A stretch of DNA of 23,481 nt from GWB1-38-13 sp964608405. Lineage in GTDB: Bacteria > Patescibacteriota > Microgenomatia > UBA8517. Position numbers and translations under genes: made by a program. Within the stretch, counting starts at the first letter, position 1; each line of letters begins with the position of its first letter. Where the stretch lies: positions 1 to 23,481 of the forward strand of contig CAZSNC010000010.1 in assembly GCA_964608405.1 (NCBI GenBank), in the 5' to 3' direction. Positions 12,937 through 19,938 of the stretch are shown one piece after another. The notes under the pieces are model-generated. The model saw nothing but the letters and a program-made list of their open reading frames with translations. It was not told the DNA's origin and searched no databases.

Positions 12937-13420
12937 ATAAATTCAATAACCATAAGGAAAAATTTAATATTGAAGCGAAGCTGACCCATGCAAGATATGG
13001 GTATAACAAATAAGATGCTCTTTTGTCGATTTTGTAAAAGATTTTAATGATGTAAAAGATCATTGCCCAAAGCGCAATAATTACAAGGAAAGCAAGTCCA
13101 AGCTGTTTTAATCCGAAAAACACAATACTCCAAAGAGCGTTGACAACAAGATGGATCAAAAATATTTTTACGGGTCGGGAAAATAGTATTTTTTGTTTTT
13201 TAATAACCAGAAAGAGAGAAATGCCCATTAAAGTAAAGAGGGTTGTCCAAACGGGTGCAAATAACCAGTTTGGTGGGTTAAAAGGTGGTTTATTAAGAAA
13301 TGCATACCATGTCGGAATATTTTTAATGGTTGCTACAGAACCCAAAAAACCCGCAAGTTGAGATACAGCGATCGAGGACAAAAGAAGCAATAAGTTTCTT
13401 AAAGACGTGTTCTTTGTCAT
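12935..13420 (-). CDS. tspO: TspO/MBR family membrane protein
   Basis: TspO proteins are five-helix membrane proteins that bind porphyrins and other hydrophobic ligands; their cellular job in bacteria is still debated and linked to stress. The signature WYAFLNKPPFNPPNWLF followed by APVWTTLFTLMGISLFLV (about residues 38-72) is unmistakable, and the aromatic-rich end (YPYLAWVSFASILNFSLWLLN) also fits. The 161 residues are normal. It starts 9 nt after the LCP stop codon and ends inside the ribosome binding site of mscL, so the three genes form one operon. No tetrapyrrole genes are in the window. Confidence 0.94.
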   Translation of the reverse strand: MTKNTSLRNLLLLLSSIAVSQLAGFLGSVATIKNIPTWYAFLNKPPFNPPNWLFAPVWTTLFTLMGISLFLVIKKQKILFSRPVKIFLIHLVVNALWSIVFFGLKQLGLAFLVIIALWAMIFYIIKIFYKIDKRASYLLYPYLAWVSFASILNFSLWLLNL

Positions 13421-13429
13421 GATAATTAA

Positions 13430-14530
13430 TTATATATTGTCCTGAATAAATTTGTGGACTTCTTCCCAATTTCCGTCACCCGCCTTGGGAATCAGGATGT
13501 ACTGTCGATCTGAACTCGTACTTTCCGAAAGCACATTGTCTGTGGTGAGCGATAGCGTCTCAATTTTAAAATCCTTCAAATTTTCCTGTTCACTTAACAG
13601 CTCCAATCCTTTTTTGAAATCTATATCGGTTATGACATTTTTTGAAACCGTGTTAATACGAGTCACGATTTTTGGAATAGAACCAAGCTTTAGAAGTTTA
13701 TCTTTAATGCCTATTAAAAACGCCTGTTGTCTTAAAGATCTGCCGAAATCACTTCCGTTAACATCCGAATGTCTCGAGCGTACAAACTTAAGTGCCGTTT
13801 CACCGTTCATTGATGTTGGACCTTTTACGAATCTGATTGTTTCGTATCGGCAAGTAAACTGTTCTTCCAGAAGTTGACCGGAGAGAGTTGCCGTTAGTGC
13901 TTTTATTTCGTTGTCATCCTTACCGCAGGATTCATTTTCAAGTCCTTTGATGGGGTAGTATTTATCCTCAAAAGTAAATGGTACGTTTACATTTACCCCG
14001 CCGATGTTATCAACAACACTTTGGAATCCGCTAAAGTTTACAGCAACGAAATTTTCAGGAGTAAGTCCCGTAATCTTTTCCACTTCCATTTTTGCAAGTG
14101 CTCCGGCACCGGATAATCCTTTGTACTCATCGGCTTTGTCCGGATATTTCTTGTCGTCCAGTCCGATTGCAAAAGCGTGGTTAATTTTAAAATTTTGCTT
14201 TATATCTTTTGAAATCGGGATTGGAACCCAAATATCTCTGGGAATTGAGATTAGTTTTATTTTATTTTCATTCGGATAAATCCTTGCAAGAATAATTGTA
14301 TCGGTAAGGGTTGCACCGTCGTGATCTCCACCTGCATACCCCAAAAGTAAAATATTTCTGATTCTCATAGGATCCGGAGTCGGTGTTGGAGATGGAGTTA
14401 AAGTTATTATTTTTGGACTTGTTACGACGATCTTATTATAAATTGTCAGAAAATATCCGACTGTTAAAGCAAGCAAAAAGAGTCCCGTAAAAAACAGAAC
14501 TTTTGTAAAAAGTTTTGTTGCATTTTTCAT
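13430..14530 (-). CDS. LytR-CpsA-Psr (LCP) family ligase
   Basis: LCP enzymes transfer undecaprenyl-linked glycopolymers onto peptidoglycan or proteins outside the membrane. One N-terminal helix (about residues 9-31), a Thr/Pro linker (TPSPTPTPDP), then the LCP domain: NILLLGYAGGDHDGATLTDTI with its conserved Asp, NENKIKLISIPRDIWV, DNIGGVNVNVP and the highly conserved NGETALKFVRSRH ending in SDFGRSLRQQ. The ATG at 14530 is chosen; an in-frame GTG at 14536 is possible. An insertion with two Cys (ESCGKDD and QFTCRYE) may form a disulfide. First gene of an operon with tspO and mscL, reading from an extended -10 promoter. It would use the lipid carrier recycled by the uppP/PAP2 genes. Confidence 0.94.
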   Translation of the reverse strand: MKNATKLFTKVLFFTGLFLLALTVGYFLTIYNKIVVTSPKIITLTPSPTPTPDPMRIRNILLLGYAGGDHDGATLTDTIILARIYPNENKIKLISIPRDIWVPIPISKDIKQNFKINHAFAIGLDDKKYPDKADEYKGLSGAGALAKMEVEKITGLTPENFVAVNFSGFQSVVDNIGGVNVNVPFTFEDKYYPIKGLENESCGKDDNEIKALTATLSGQLLEEQFTCRYETIRFVKGPTSMNGETALKFVRSRHSDVNGSDFGRSLRQQAFLIGIKDKLLKLGSIPKIVTRINTVSKNVITDIDFKKGLELLSEQENLKDFKIETLSLTTDNVLSESTSSDRQYILIPKAGDGNWEEVHKFIQDNI

Positions 14531-14570
14531 AAACACTACTATTTGATATGCACACTCTTGTCCGGGAAGA

Positions 14571-14579
14571 ATTATACCA
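14571..14579 (-). promoter_or_regulatory. Extended -10 promoter of the LCP-tspO-mscL operon
   Basis: The minus strand reads TGGTATAAT, a perfect extended -10. Transcription would start near 14564, giving a leader of about 34 nt. No clear -35 or Shine-Dalgarno is visible. Confidence 0.6.
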
Positions 14580-14609
14580 CTTGCCGCTGAGAGTGAAACT
14601 TTAAATTAT

Positions 14610-14684
14610 TATAATTACCGCAAATCTACCAGTGTAGTAATTATATACGAAAACACCCTGAATTTTAGATGGAATTGGGTGTTT
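14610..14684. repeat. Two tandem inverted repeats in the LCP/greA intergenic region
   Basis: First repeat: TATAATTAC (14610-14618) and GTAATTATA (14637-14645), a perfect 9-bp match with an inner CTAC/GTAG. Second repeat: AAACACCC (14651-14658) and GGGTGTTT (14677-14684), a perfect 8-bp match with inner AATT/AATT. The second is followed by a short T-rich stretch on both strands and could act as a weak bidirectional terminator. They lie between the two divergent promoters, 5 nt apart. The 339-nt gap between the two genes otherwise holds only those promoters and the greA leader. Confidence 0.55.
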
Positions 14685-14705
14685 ATGTTTTAAACCCGCA
14701 AATAC

Positions 14706-14734
14706 TTGACTTTGTATTTAGTAAAGCTTAGAAT
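14706..14734 (+). promoter_or_regulatory. greA promoter (TTGACT-N17-TAGAAT)
   Basis: TTGACT at 14706-14711 and TAGAAT at 14729-14734, each 5 of 6 matches to consensus, separated by the ideal 17 nt. The start point is near 14741, which gives greA an unusually long leader of about 130 nt in a genome with very short leaders. Confidence 0.7.
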
Positions 14735-14767
14735 TCACATCCTACGGCTTGGAAATACCGTATAAAT

Positions 14768-14859
14768 TCACTCTTGCATCACAACCCCTTAATAGTATTA
14801 TTAATACTGTTTTGATGAGAGCAGGAAGTGACCAACTCTCCTTTTGAGGAGGGTTTTTT
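14768..14859 (+). promoter_or_regulatory. Putative transcription attenuator in the greA leader
   Basis: Three mutually exclusive pairings can be drawn. (a) CTCT (14771-14774) plus CATCA (14777-14781), with a TG bulge, pairs with TGATG-AGAG (14813-14821), enclosing a hairpin AGTATT/AATACT (14794-14808); TCAC/GTGA (14768-14771 with 14828-14831) can extend it as an alternative. (b) GAGAG (14817-14821) pairs with CTCTC (14836-14840). (c) CTCTCC (14836-14841) pairs with GGAGGG (14848-14853), followed by six T. State (c) terminates, (b) prevents it and (a) frees it again. GAGGAGGG in the terminator stem is also the only Shine-Dalgarno-like sequence. I do not recognise a known riboswitch, T-box or leader family. 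Confidence 0.5.
14836..14859 (+). terminator. Intrinsic terminator just upstream of greA
   Basis: CTCTCC pairs with GGAGGG over a TTTTGA loop, followed by six T (14854-14859). The greA start codon is only 10 nt beyond the T-run, so this must be either an attenuator or the end of a short RNA of about 120 nt that begins at the promoter at 14706-14734. Confidence 0.75.
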
Positions 14860-14869
14860 AATTTAGACT

Positions 14870-15337
14870 ATGGTTAACGATAAATTGTCAGTTACAAAAC
14901 AAGGATTAGAAGCACTTAAGAAAGAACTTGCTGTTTTGGAGGAGGAAAAAAGGCCAAAACTTGTTGATAGACTTGCAAATGCAAGACAACAGGGAGATTT
15001 GGCGGAAAATAGTGATTATCAAAACGCCAAAGACGAACTGGAGTTTTTGGACGGAAGAATTGAGGAACTTCAGAATGTAATCAAAAACGCCTCGATAATC
15101 AGCGATAATTGCTACTCAAAAGGACAAGTTGGTGTGGGAACAAAAGTCAAAGTCCATGTTAATGGTCAGGATAGTGTGTTTGAAATTGTAGGTGAATGGG
15201 AAGCCGATCCGGTATTGAAGAAAATTTCCCATACTTCACCATTGGGACAGGCATTGATGGGTAAGGCTGTAGGAGAAAAAATCGAAGTCGAAGCTCCAGC
15301 GGGTAAGATACACTACGAAATAGTGTCGATCGAGTAA
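14870..15337 (+). CDS. greA: Transcription elongation factor GreA
   Basis: GreA enters the secondary channel of RNA polymerase and stimulates cleavage of backtracked RNA. The N-terminal coiled coil (residues about 10-75) carries the catalytic acidic tip in QQGDLAENSDYQNAKDE; the C-terminal FKBP-like domain has the usual DPVLKKISHTSPLGQALMGKAVGE segment (cited as its parts DPVLKKISHTSPLGQ and ALMGKAVGE). The length of 155 is typical. ATG 14870 has no ribosome binding site at normal distance; GAGGAGGG ends 16 nt upstream and lies inside the terminator stem. Expression is therefore likely controlled by the structured leader, possibly in response to the polymerase state the protein itself changes. 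lysS follows about 100 nt downstream. Confidence 0.96.
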   Translation: MVNDKLSVTKQGLEALKKELAVLEEEKRPKLVDRLANARQQGDLAENSDYQNAKDELEFLDGRIEELQNVIKNASIISDNCYSKGQVGVGTKVKVHVNGQDSVFEIVGEWEADPVLKKISHTSPLGQALMGKAVGEKIEVEAPAGKIHYEIVSIE

Positions 15338-15434
15338 AGCCACGAATTCACAGCTTCTAATTTTTGCGATATACTACATTAAGAATTATCAGTGGATTAT
15401 TGGTAATTTATGATTGATAATTCGGAAGTCGAAT

Positions 15435-16886
15435 ATGGCGGAGCATAAACTTGAAGAAATCAGAAGAATTAGATTAGAGAAAATAAAAAAGCTTTTGGAT
15501 TTGGGTATAAACCCATACCCTTCCAAAGCTAAGGAGGATCCTTCTGATATTGAATCGGTAAGAAAAAAAACGGACACTGAGGCTGGTGTGTGCGGAAGAG
15601 TGATGTCAATCCGTGGGCATGGTGAAATGTCGTTTTTCGACCTTAAAGACGAAACAGGTAAAATTCAGCTTTGGTTTCAGAAAGAGAACTTAAAGGATCT
15701 ATATGATATTTTGGAACTTCTCGATGTTGGGGATATTATTTTTGCAAAAGGTGATGTTACAAAAACAAAATCCGGTGAAATCAGTATAAACGTTAATGAT
15801 TTTCAGTTGTTGTCGAAATCAATCCGACCGCTTCCTTCAAGTTGGTTTGGATTGAAGGATATTGAAGATCGCTACAGGAAAAGATATCTGGATCTTATCT
15901 TAAACGACGATGTCAGAAAGAGGTTTAATGTAAGAACAAAATTAGTAAGAGAACTTCGCAATTATCTTGACGGGCTTGGTTATTGGGAGGTGGAAACGCC
16001 GGTTTTACAACCTCTTTACGGTGGGGCTAATGCAAAACCCTTCAAAACACACCATAATAGTTTAAACCACGACTTCTATCTTCGCATTGCCGATGAATTG
16101 TACTTAAAAAGATTAATCATCGGCGGGTATAAAAAGGTCTATGAAATAAACAAAGATTTCAGAAACGAAGGTATCGACCAAACCCACAGCCCCGAATTTA
16201 CGATGATCGAATATTATGAAAGCTTTGCCGATTATCAAAAAGTCATGGACGTAACAGAGGGCCTTTTCAAACATCTTGCCGAAAAAGTTTTAGGAGATAT
16301 GAAGATTAAAGTGGGGGAGAAGGAAATTGATATCGGAAAGAAGTGGCCAAGGGTAACAATGGTTGAAATAATCAAAGAGAAATTAAATATCGATGTTGAA
16401 AAAGAAGACGAAAAAGCACTTAGCTCTTTTTGTGAGGAAAGTGGGATTGAACTATTGGGTGGAGAGACAAAAGGACAGCTTATTTATTCAATTTTTGAAC
16501 ATAAGGTAACGGATTATTTAGACGGTCCGATATGGATCATTGATTACCCTAAAGATGTGAGTCCTCTGTCTAAGGATCACAGCGACAAAAAGGGTTGGGT
16601 TGAGAGATTTGAAGGGTATATCGGAGGAAAAGAAATTTGCGACGGATGGAGTGAGTTAACCGATCCTATGGAGCAAAGGTCACGTTTTGTGAGTGATGAA
16701 AAACTGACCCGCGCCGATAAAGAAGAGGCTCAGAAAGTCGACGATGATTTTCTCGAAGCAATGGAGTACGGAATGCCTCCTCTCGGAGGAATCGGAATCG
16801 GAATAGACAGATTGACAATGTTTTTTACAAACACTTGGGCGATTAAGGAAGTAATACTTTTTCCGACTCTTCGCCCGCATGATTAA
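15435..16886 (+). CDS. lysS: Lysyl-tRNA synthetase, class II
   Basis: Charges tRNA-Lys with lysine in the cytoplasm. An N-terminal OB fold binding the anticodon (about residues 40-145, GRVMSIRGHGEMSFFDLKDE) is followed by the class II core: motif 1 near LGYWEVETPVL, motif 2 NKDFRNEGIDQTHSPEFTMIEYY (cited as FRNEGIDQTHSPEFTM), and motif 3 GGIGIGIDRLTMFFTN near the C-terminus. ATG 15435 (MAEHKLEEIRR) is chosen because GGAAG lies 6 nt before it; a longer frame from TTG 15414 lacks support. This gives 483 residues, a normal length. The motif around the lysine site reads KEICDGWSELTDP where E. coli-type enzymes have an N-G-F/Y-S-E-L pattern, a modest divergence. Confidence 0.97.
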   Translation: MAEHKLEEIRRIRLEKIKKLLDLGINPYPSKAKEDPSDIESVRKKTDTEAGVCGRVMSIRGHGEMSFFDLKDETGKIQLWFQKENLKDLYDILELLDVGDIIFAKGDVTKTKSGEISINVNDFQLLSKSIRPLPSSWFGLKDIEDRYRKRYLDLILNDDVRKRFNVRTKLVRELRNYLDGLGYWEVETPVLQPLYGGANAKPFKTHHNSLNHDFYLRIADELYLKRLIIGGYKKVYEINKDFRNEGIDQTHSPEFTMIEYYESFADYQKVMDVTEGLFKHLAEKVLGDMKIKVGEKEIDIGKKWPRVTMVEIIKEKLNIDVEKEDEKALSSFCEESGIELLGGETKGQLIYSIFEHKVTDYLDGPIWIIDYPKDVSPLSKDHSDKKGWVERFEGYIGGKEICDGWSELTDPMEQRSRFVSDEKLTRADKEEAQKVDDDFLEAMEYGMPPLGGIGIGIDRLTMFFTNTWAIKEVILFPTLRPHD

Positions 16887-16903
16887 TTAAAAGACGGAGA
16901 GTT

Positions 16904-16909
16904 TATAAT
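16904..16909 (+). promoter_or_regulatory. -10 box before the small gene upstream of serS
   Basis: A perfect TATAAT eight bases before the ATG at 16918, predicting a start at about 16916 and a leader of at most two bases. GGAGAG at 16897-16902 is too far to serve as a ribosome binding site. Confidence 0.5.
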
Positions 16910-16917
16910 AAAAAAAT

Positions 16918-17148
16918 ATGCCAAACGACAACAAGGAAGGAAGCGGGCTTTATAGAGCGGCAGTAACACTTGGTAATGATAAAACTCCGGTAGGGTTAAC
17001 CGGGGGGTCGATGACAAAGGATGAAGCGGAAGAAAGAGCCAAACAGGAAGCGGAGGAATATAGAAAATTAGGATACGACGCAAATGGGGTAATTTTGACG
17101 GACGAACATCCTGCAAAATGGCAAAAAAATCAAAATGTTGGACATTAA
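16918..17148 (+). CDS. Small hypothetical protein overlapping serS
   Basis: A 76-residue soluble protein. It begins with polar residues, then a beta-like stretch GLYRAAVTLGNDKTPVGLTG, a charged helix DEAEERAKQEAEEYRKLGYD, and a polar tail. The layout (strand-strand-helix with a Lys/Glu-rich helix) could be a small double-stranded-RNA-binding or SPOR-like fold, but I see no defining motif. Its last 14 nt overlap the serS start, so the two are very likely translated together. It is placed between two tRNA synthetases. A perfect TATAAT just upstream supports transcription starting here. Confidence 0.65.
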   Translation: MPNDNKEGSGLYRAAVTLGNDKTPVGLTGGSMTKDEAEERAKQEAEEYRKLGYDANGVILTDEHPAKWQKNQNVGH

Positions 17149-18373
17149 ATATATTCGCGAAAATATTGAGGTTGTAAAGAAGGGGATTGCCTCCAAGGGT
17201 TTTGATATTAAGCTTGTTGACGAGGTAGTTAAACTGGACGAAGAAAAAAGAAAACTCCAAGCTGAAATAGAAAACCTTCGTGCAGAAAGAAATAATGTTG
17301 CAAAAGAAAAAAATATCGAAAGAGGTAAAAAGATCAAGAGTGAGCTTCAGGAGAAGGAACCGGGTTTGGAAAAACTGGAAACAGTGCTTGGTGAGGTAAT
17401 TAATCAAATTCCCAATTTACCATCCGATAAAACACCTGTCGGTGCTGGTGAAAAAGATAATGTCGAAGTTAAAAAATGGGGAGAACCCCGTAAGTTTGAT
17501 TTCACTCCGAAGGATCATCTACAGTTGGGAACAAATCTCGGAATTTTAAATTTTGAAACCGGTGCCAAAGTGACAGGATCACAATTTTATTTTTTGTATG
17601 GAGATGGTGCACTCTTGGAACTTGCATTAATAAACTATGCGTTTGAAGTTCTCTCAAATGAGGGATTTAATCCTGTCATTACTCCGGATCTTGCAAAATC
17701 ACGCTACTACTTGGGGACTGGTTACATGCCCAAAGGAAACGAGGCTCAGACTTACACCATTGAAAATGAAGATTTGGGTTTGATTGCAACTGCCGAAGTA
17801 ACATTGGCAGGAAGCCATGCGGATGATGTGATTTCTGTCGACGACCTTCCTATTAAATATATCGGTTATTCACATTGTTTTCGTAAAGAAGCCGGTGCAT
17901 ATGGAAAATACTCCAGAGGAATGTATCGAGTCCATCAATTCACAAAAGCCGAGATGTTTATTTACTGCACTTCGGAAGAATCAGAAAAATATCATCAGCA
18001 TATTTTGGAGATGGAGGAAAAAATTTACCAGGGATTGGGGCTTCCTTACCGAATTCTTGAAATGTGTACGGGTGATTTAGGAGCGATGGCTGCAAGAAAG
18101 TTTGATATTGAGGCATGGATGCCGGGACGAAACGACTATGGTGAGGTAACATCAACATCGAATTGCACCGATTACCAGGCAAGAAACCTCAATATTAAAT
18201 ACAGGAAAAAGGACGGAAAAACCGAATATGTACACATGTTAAACGGCACCGCAATTGCAACCTCAAGAACCCCTTTGGCGATTTTGGAAAATTACCAAAA
18301 CGAAGACGGAAGTGTTACGATTCCCGAGATATTAAGAAAGTGGATGGGAAAGGATAAAATTGTTACTGTTTAA
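17135..18373 (+). CDS. serS: Seryl-tRNA synthetase
   Basis: Charges tRNA-Ser (and tRNA-Sec if present) with serine. The N-terminal coiled-coil arm that grips the long variable arm of tRNA-Ser spans about residues 28-90 (ELQEKEPGLEKLETVLGEVI), followed by NQIPNLPSD typical of the family. The class II core has TAEVTLAG (usual TAEVPL), motif 2 FRKEAGAYGKYSRGMYRVHQF (cited as FRKEAGAYGKYSRGMYR) and motif 3 LNGTAIATSRTPLAILENYQ. The length of 412 is normal. It starts inside the preceding small gene and stops 18 nt before a convergent gene; no clear terminator is visible. Confidence 0.97.
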   Translation: MLDIKYIRENIEVVKKGIASKGFDIKLVDEVVKLDEEKRKLQAEIENLRAERNNVAKEKNIERGKKIKSELQEKEPGLEKLETVLGEVINQIPNLPSDKTPVGAGEKDNVEVKKWGEPRKFDFTPKDHLQLGTNLGILNFETGAKVTGSQFYFLYGDGALLELALINYAFEVLSNEGFNPVITPDLAKSRYYLGTGYMPKGNEAQTYTIENEDLGLIATAEVTLAGSHADDVISVDDLPIKYIGYSHCFRKEAGAYGKYSRGMYRVHQFTKAEMFIYCTSEESEKYHQHILEMEEKIYQGLGLPYRILEMCTGDLGAMAARKFDIEAWMPGRNDYGEVTSTSNCTDYQARNLNIKYRKKDGKTEYVHMLNGTAIATSRTPLAILENYQNEDGSVTIPEILRKWMGKDKIVTV

Positions 18374-18391
18374 TAATTTTTTACGGATTAA

Positions 18392-18622
18392 TTAGTTTCT
18401 GCTTGCCGAAAGAAGTTGGTGAGCGCTTATATATCCGGTTATTCCTGCCATTGCAAAGAATGGCCAGCTTGGATCGCGAGTTGTAAGAAGTCCTAAAGAA
18501 ACAAGGGCAATGGTAACTGCTGCACCCACGCCAAACTTTTTTAAATGATCTGCACTATCCTCCGCGGCACGGCCGTTTTCGTAAACAGGTATCGATACAT
18601 GAAAGTTTTTCTCTTTATTCAT
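18392..18622 (-). CDS. Small two-helix membrane protein
   Basis: A 76-residue protein with a polar N-terminus (about 27 residues, DSADHLKKFG), a hydrophobic helix near 29-46 (GVGAAVTIALVSLGLLT) and a second near 53-70 (WPFFAMAGITGYISAHQLL). No family recognised. It lies downstream of the CopZ-like gene on the same strand but has a perfect TATAAT between the two, 7 nt before its ATG, so it may be transcribed alone as a leaderless mRNA. A link with copper handling is only positional. Confidence 0.65.
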   Translation of the reverse strand: MNKEKNFHVSIPVYENGRAAEDSADHLKKFGVGAAVTIALVSLGLLTTRDPSWPFFAMAGITGYISAHQLLSASRN

Positions 18623-18629
18623 GAATATA

Positions 18630-18635
18630 ATTATA
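18630..18635 (-). promoter_or_regulatory. -10 box of the small membrane protein gene
   Basis: Minus-strand TATAAT, seven bases before the ATG at 18622. It lies 12 nt beyond the stop codon of the CopZ-like gene. No -35 with normal spacing is visible. Confidence 0.5.
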
Positions 18636-18647
18636 GGGTATTATATG

Positions 18648-18854
18648 TCAATTTTCAATAGTATAGCCCAGTGAAGTAATTGTTTTCAAAACCAATTGAC
18701 TTATGTCTTTATCCCCATTTTCAACTTCTAATGTTTGTTTAGCATATGAACACCTGCCATTTATTCCAGCGTCTTCCAATTCCGATTCGATGAGCATTGC
18801 ACAGCTTGGACAATCCATTCCGGATATTTTGTAAATTATTTTATTTGCTTTCAT
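18648..18854 (-). CDS. Heavy-metal-associated (HMA) domain protein, CopZ-like
   Basis: A 68-residue single HMA domain (ferredoxin-like fold) that would carry Cu(I) in the cytoplasm. The metal-binding loop is SGMDCPSCAML (CxxC at residues 15 and 18), with the usual ending LGYTIEN. It starts 5 nt after the TauE/SafE-cupredoxin gene and is clearly in its operon. Together with CsoR and CopA across the divergent promoter it points to copper rather than mercury or zinc. Confidence 0.9.
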   Translation of the reverse strand: MKANKIIYKISGMDCPSCAMLIESELEDAGINGRCSYAKQTLEVENGDKDISQLVLKTITSLGYTIEN

Positions 18855-18859
18855 AACCT

Positions 18860-19861
18860 TTATTGCACAACAACAAATGCTCCTGTATACATTCCCATAC
18901 TGCAGGAGTATGCCAAACGCCCCGCTTTATTGGGAGTAAACTCGATTATTTCTTCTCCCGTTGCTGGTAGAACCTTACTGATATTTAGTGAAGGTATCAT
19001 AAATGCCCTTGAACAGCTGTAAATATTATCAGTCACAATTTTCAGTCGTACCGGAACGCCTAATTTGAGTGTATCAATATCGGACTTGTAACCGTTGTTT
19101 AAGACGGTTATTGTTACTTCTTGGACACCGTTATTTAAACGCGGAGTTTGCAAACCCGAAGTATTTACTGCCGTTTTTCCTGTCGCTACCGCCCAGTAGT
19201 TTTGCAGAGTATGGGCGGATCCCAAAAGACCCATTGCACTGTTTAATGAAATTGCGGCAAAGATGATAATTATTCCTGCTGAAATATAATTAAACACTTT
19301 GTACTTTATTATTTTTGAAAGCGATATACCAAGCGCGAAGAATACAGGCGTTGTGCCGAGGATGAAAGCAAACATAATGAGGGAAGATAACAGCGGATTT
19401 GCGGTTCCGAGTGCAACTATCATCATTGCCTGAGTTACCCCACAGGGCATTAACAAGGTAAAAATCCCAAGCATTATCGGAGATAAAAAGTTCCCTCTAC
19501 TAGATTGGTTTTTGGCAAACCTATAAACAAATTTTGGCGGTTGGATTACAAAATACCTGAATATCGGATGAAGATTTAAAATTCTCCCTGCGGTTGCAAT
19601 CAAAAATATCCCCACAAATATTTGAAGCATAGCCGAGATTTTGGGGGAGATGACAATATATGAACCAAATATTCCAAGTAGAAATCCCAAGAATGTGTAA
19701 GCGGCAATTTTTGCTGTAAGAAATGCAGCAACCTGCAACTTGCTGTTTTTATTACTGTTGATATCCGATATAGCTGAAGTTAATAACCCACCCTGTACGG
19801 CTATGCAAGAAATTCCCCCTGAAGTTAAACCTGTGATAAATGCTAACCAGACTGTTTCCAT
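18860..19861 (-). CDS. TauE/SafE (UreH-like) transporter fused to a cupredoxin-like domain
   Basis: Residues 1 to about 225 are a polytopic membrane domain of the TauE/SafE or UreH/DsbD-TM type, with FITGLTSGGISCIAVQGGLL at the start and a repeat-like GIFTLLMPCGVTQAMMIVA; both halves carry a Cys (SGGISC, MPCG) as in DsbD-like transporters. Residues about 240-333 form an external cupredoxin-like domain: VTITVLNNGY, then NIYSCSRAFMIPSL, and AYSCSMGMYTGAFVV. Two Cys and a Met are placed like copper ligands. ATG 19861 is chosen; the TTG at 19873 adds only four residues and lies in the promoter region. Likely moves or binds copper (or reducing power) at the membrane. First gene of the left-hand copper operon. 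Confidence 0.85.
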   Translation of the reverse strand: METVWLAFITGLTSGGISCIAVQGGLLTSAISDINSNKNSKLQVAAFLTAKIAAYTFLGFLLGIFGSYIVISPKISAMLQIFVGIFLIATAGRILNLHPIFRYFVIQPPKFVYRFAKNQSSRGNFLSPIMLGIFTLLMPCGVTQAMMIVALGTANPLLSSLIMFAFILGTTPVFFALGISLSKIIKYKVFNYISAGIIIIFAAISLNSAMGLLGSAHTLQNYWAVATGKTAVNTSGLQTPRLNNGVQEVTITVLNNGYKSDIDTLKLGVPVRLKIVTDNIYSCSRAFMIPSLNISKVLPATGEEIIEFTPNKAGRLAYSCSMGMYTGAFVVVQ

Positions 19862-19866
19862 AATTG

Positions 19867-19895
19867 TTGACAATCGGACGGTTGTGAATTAAGAT
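19867..19895 (+). promoter_or_regulatory. Rightward promoter of csoR
   Basis: TTGACA at 19867-19872, 17-nt spacer, TAAGAT at 19890-19895 (4 of 6). The start point falls near 19902, inside the C6G7 palindrome, so a bound repressor would block initiation. Confidence 0.55.
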
Positions 19896-19925
19896 AATAT
19901 ATCCCCCCGGGGGGGATTAAGTCAA
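19896..19925 (-). promoter_or_regulatory. Leftward promoter of the TauE/SafE-cupredoxin operon
   Basis: On the minus strand TTGACT (19925-19920), 18-nt spacer, TATATT (19901-19896). The C6G7 palindrome occupies almost the whole spacer. Transcription would start near 19889, leaving about 27 nt before the ATG. Confidence 0.5.
19901..19917. promoter_or_regulatory. CsoR operator (C/G-tract palindrome)
   Basis: AT-C6-G7-AT, a near-perfect palindrome with C and G tracts flanked by A/T, as in known operators of the CsoR/RcnR family. It lies between the divergent copper genes, in the spacer of the leftward promoter and at the start point of the rightward one, so one site can silence both. CsoR is encoded 22 nt away. 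Confidence 0.75.
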
Positions 19926-19938
19926 GGGGTGAATAAGT

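Noticed and set aside
14741..14869. greA leader as a T-box, SRP RNA or known riboswitch
   Set aside because: GGAAG at 14824-14828 recalls SRP RNA, but the required AGCAGCC context is missing. No T-box sequence or specifier loop and no riboswitch core I know could be recognised.
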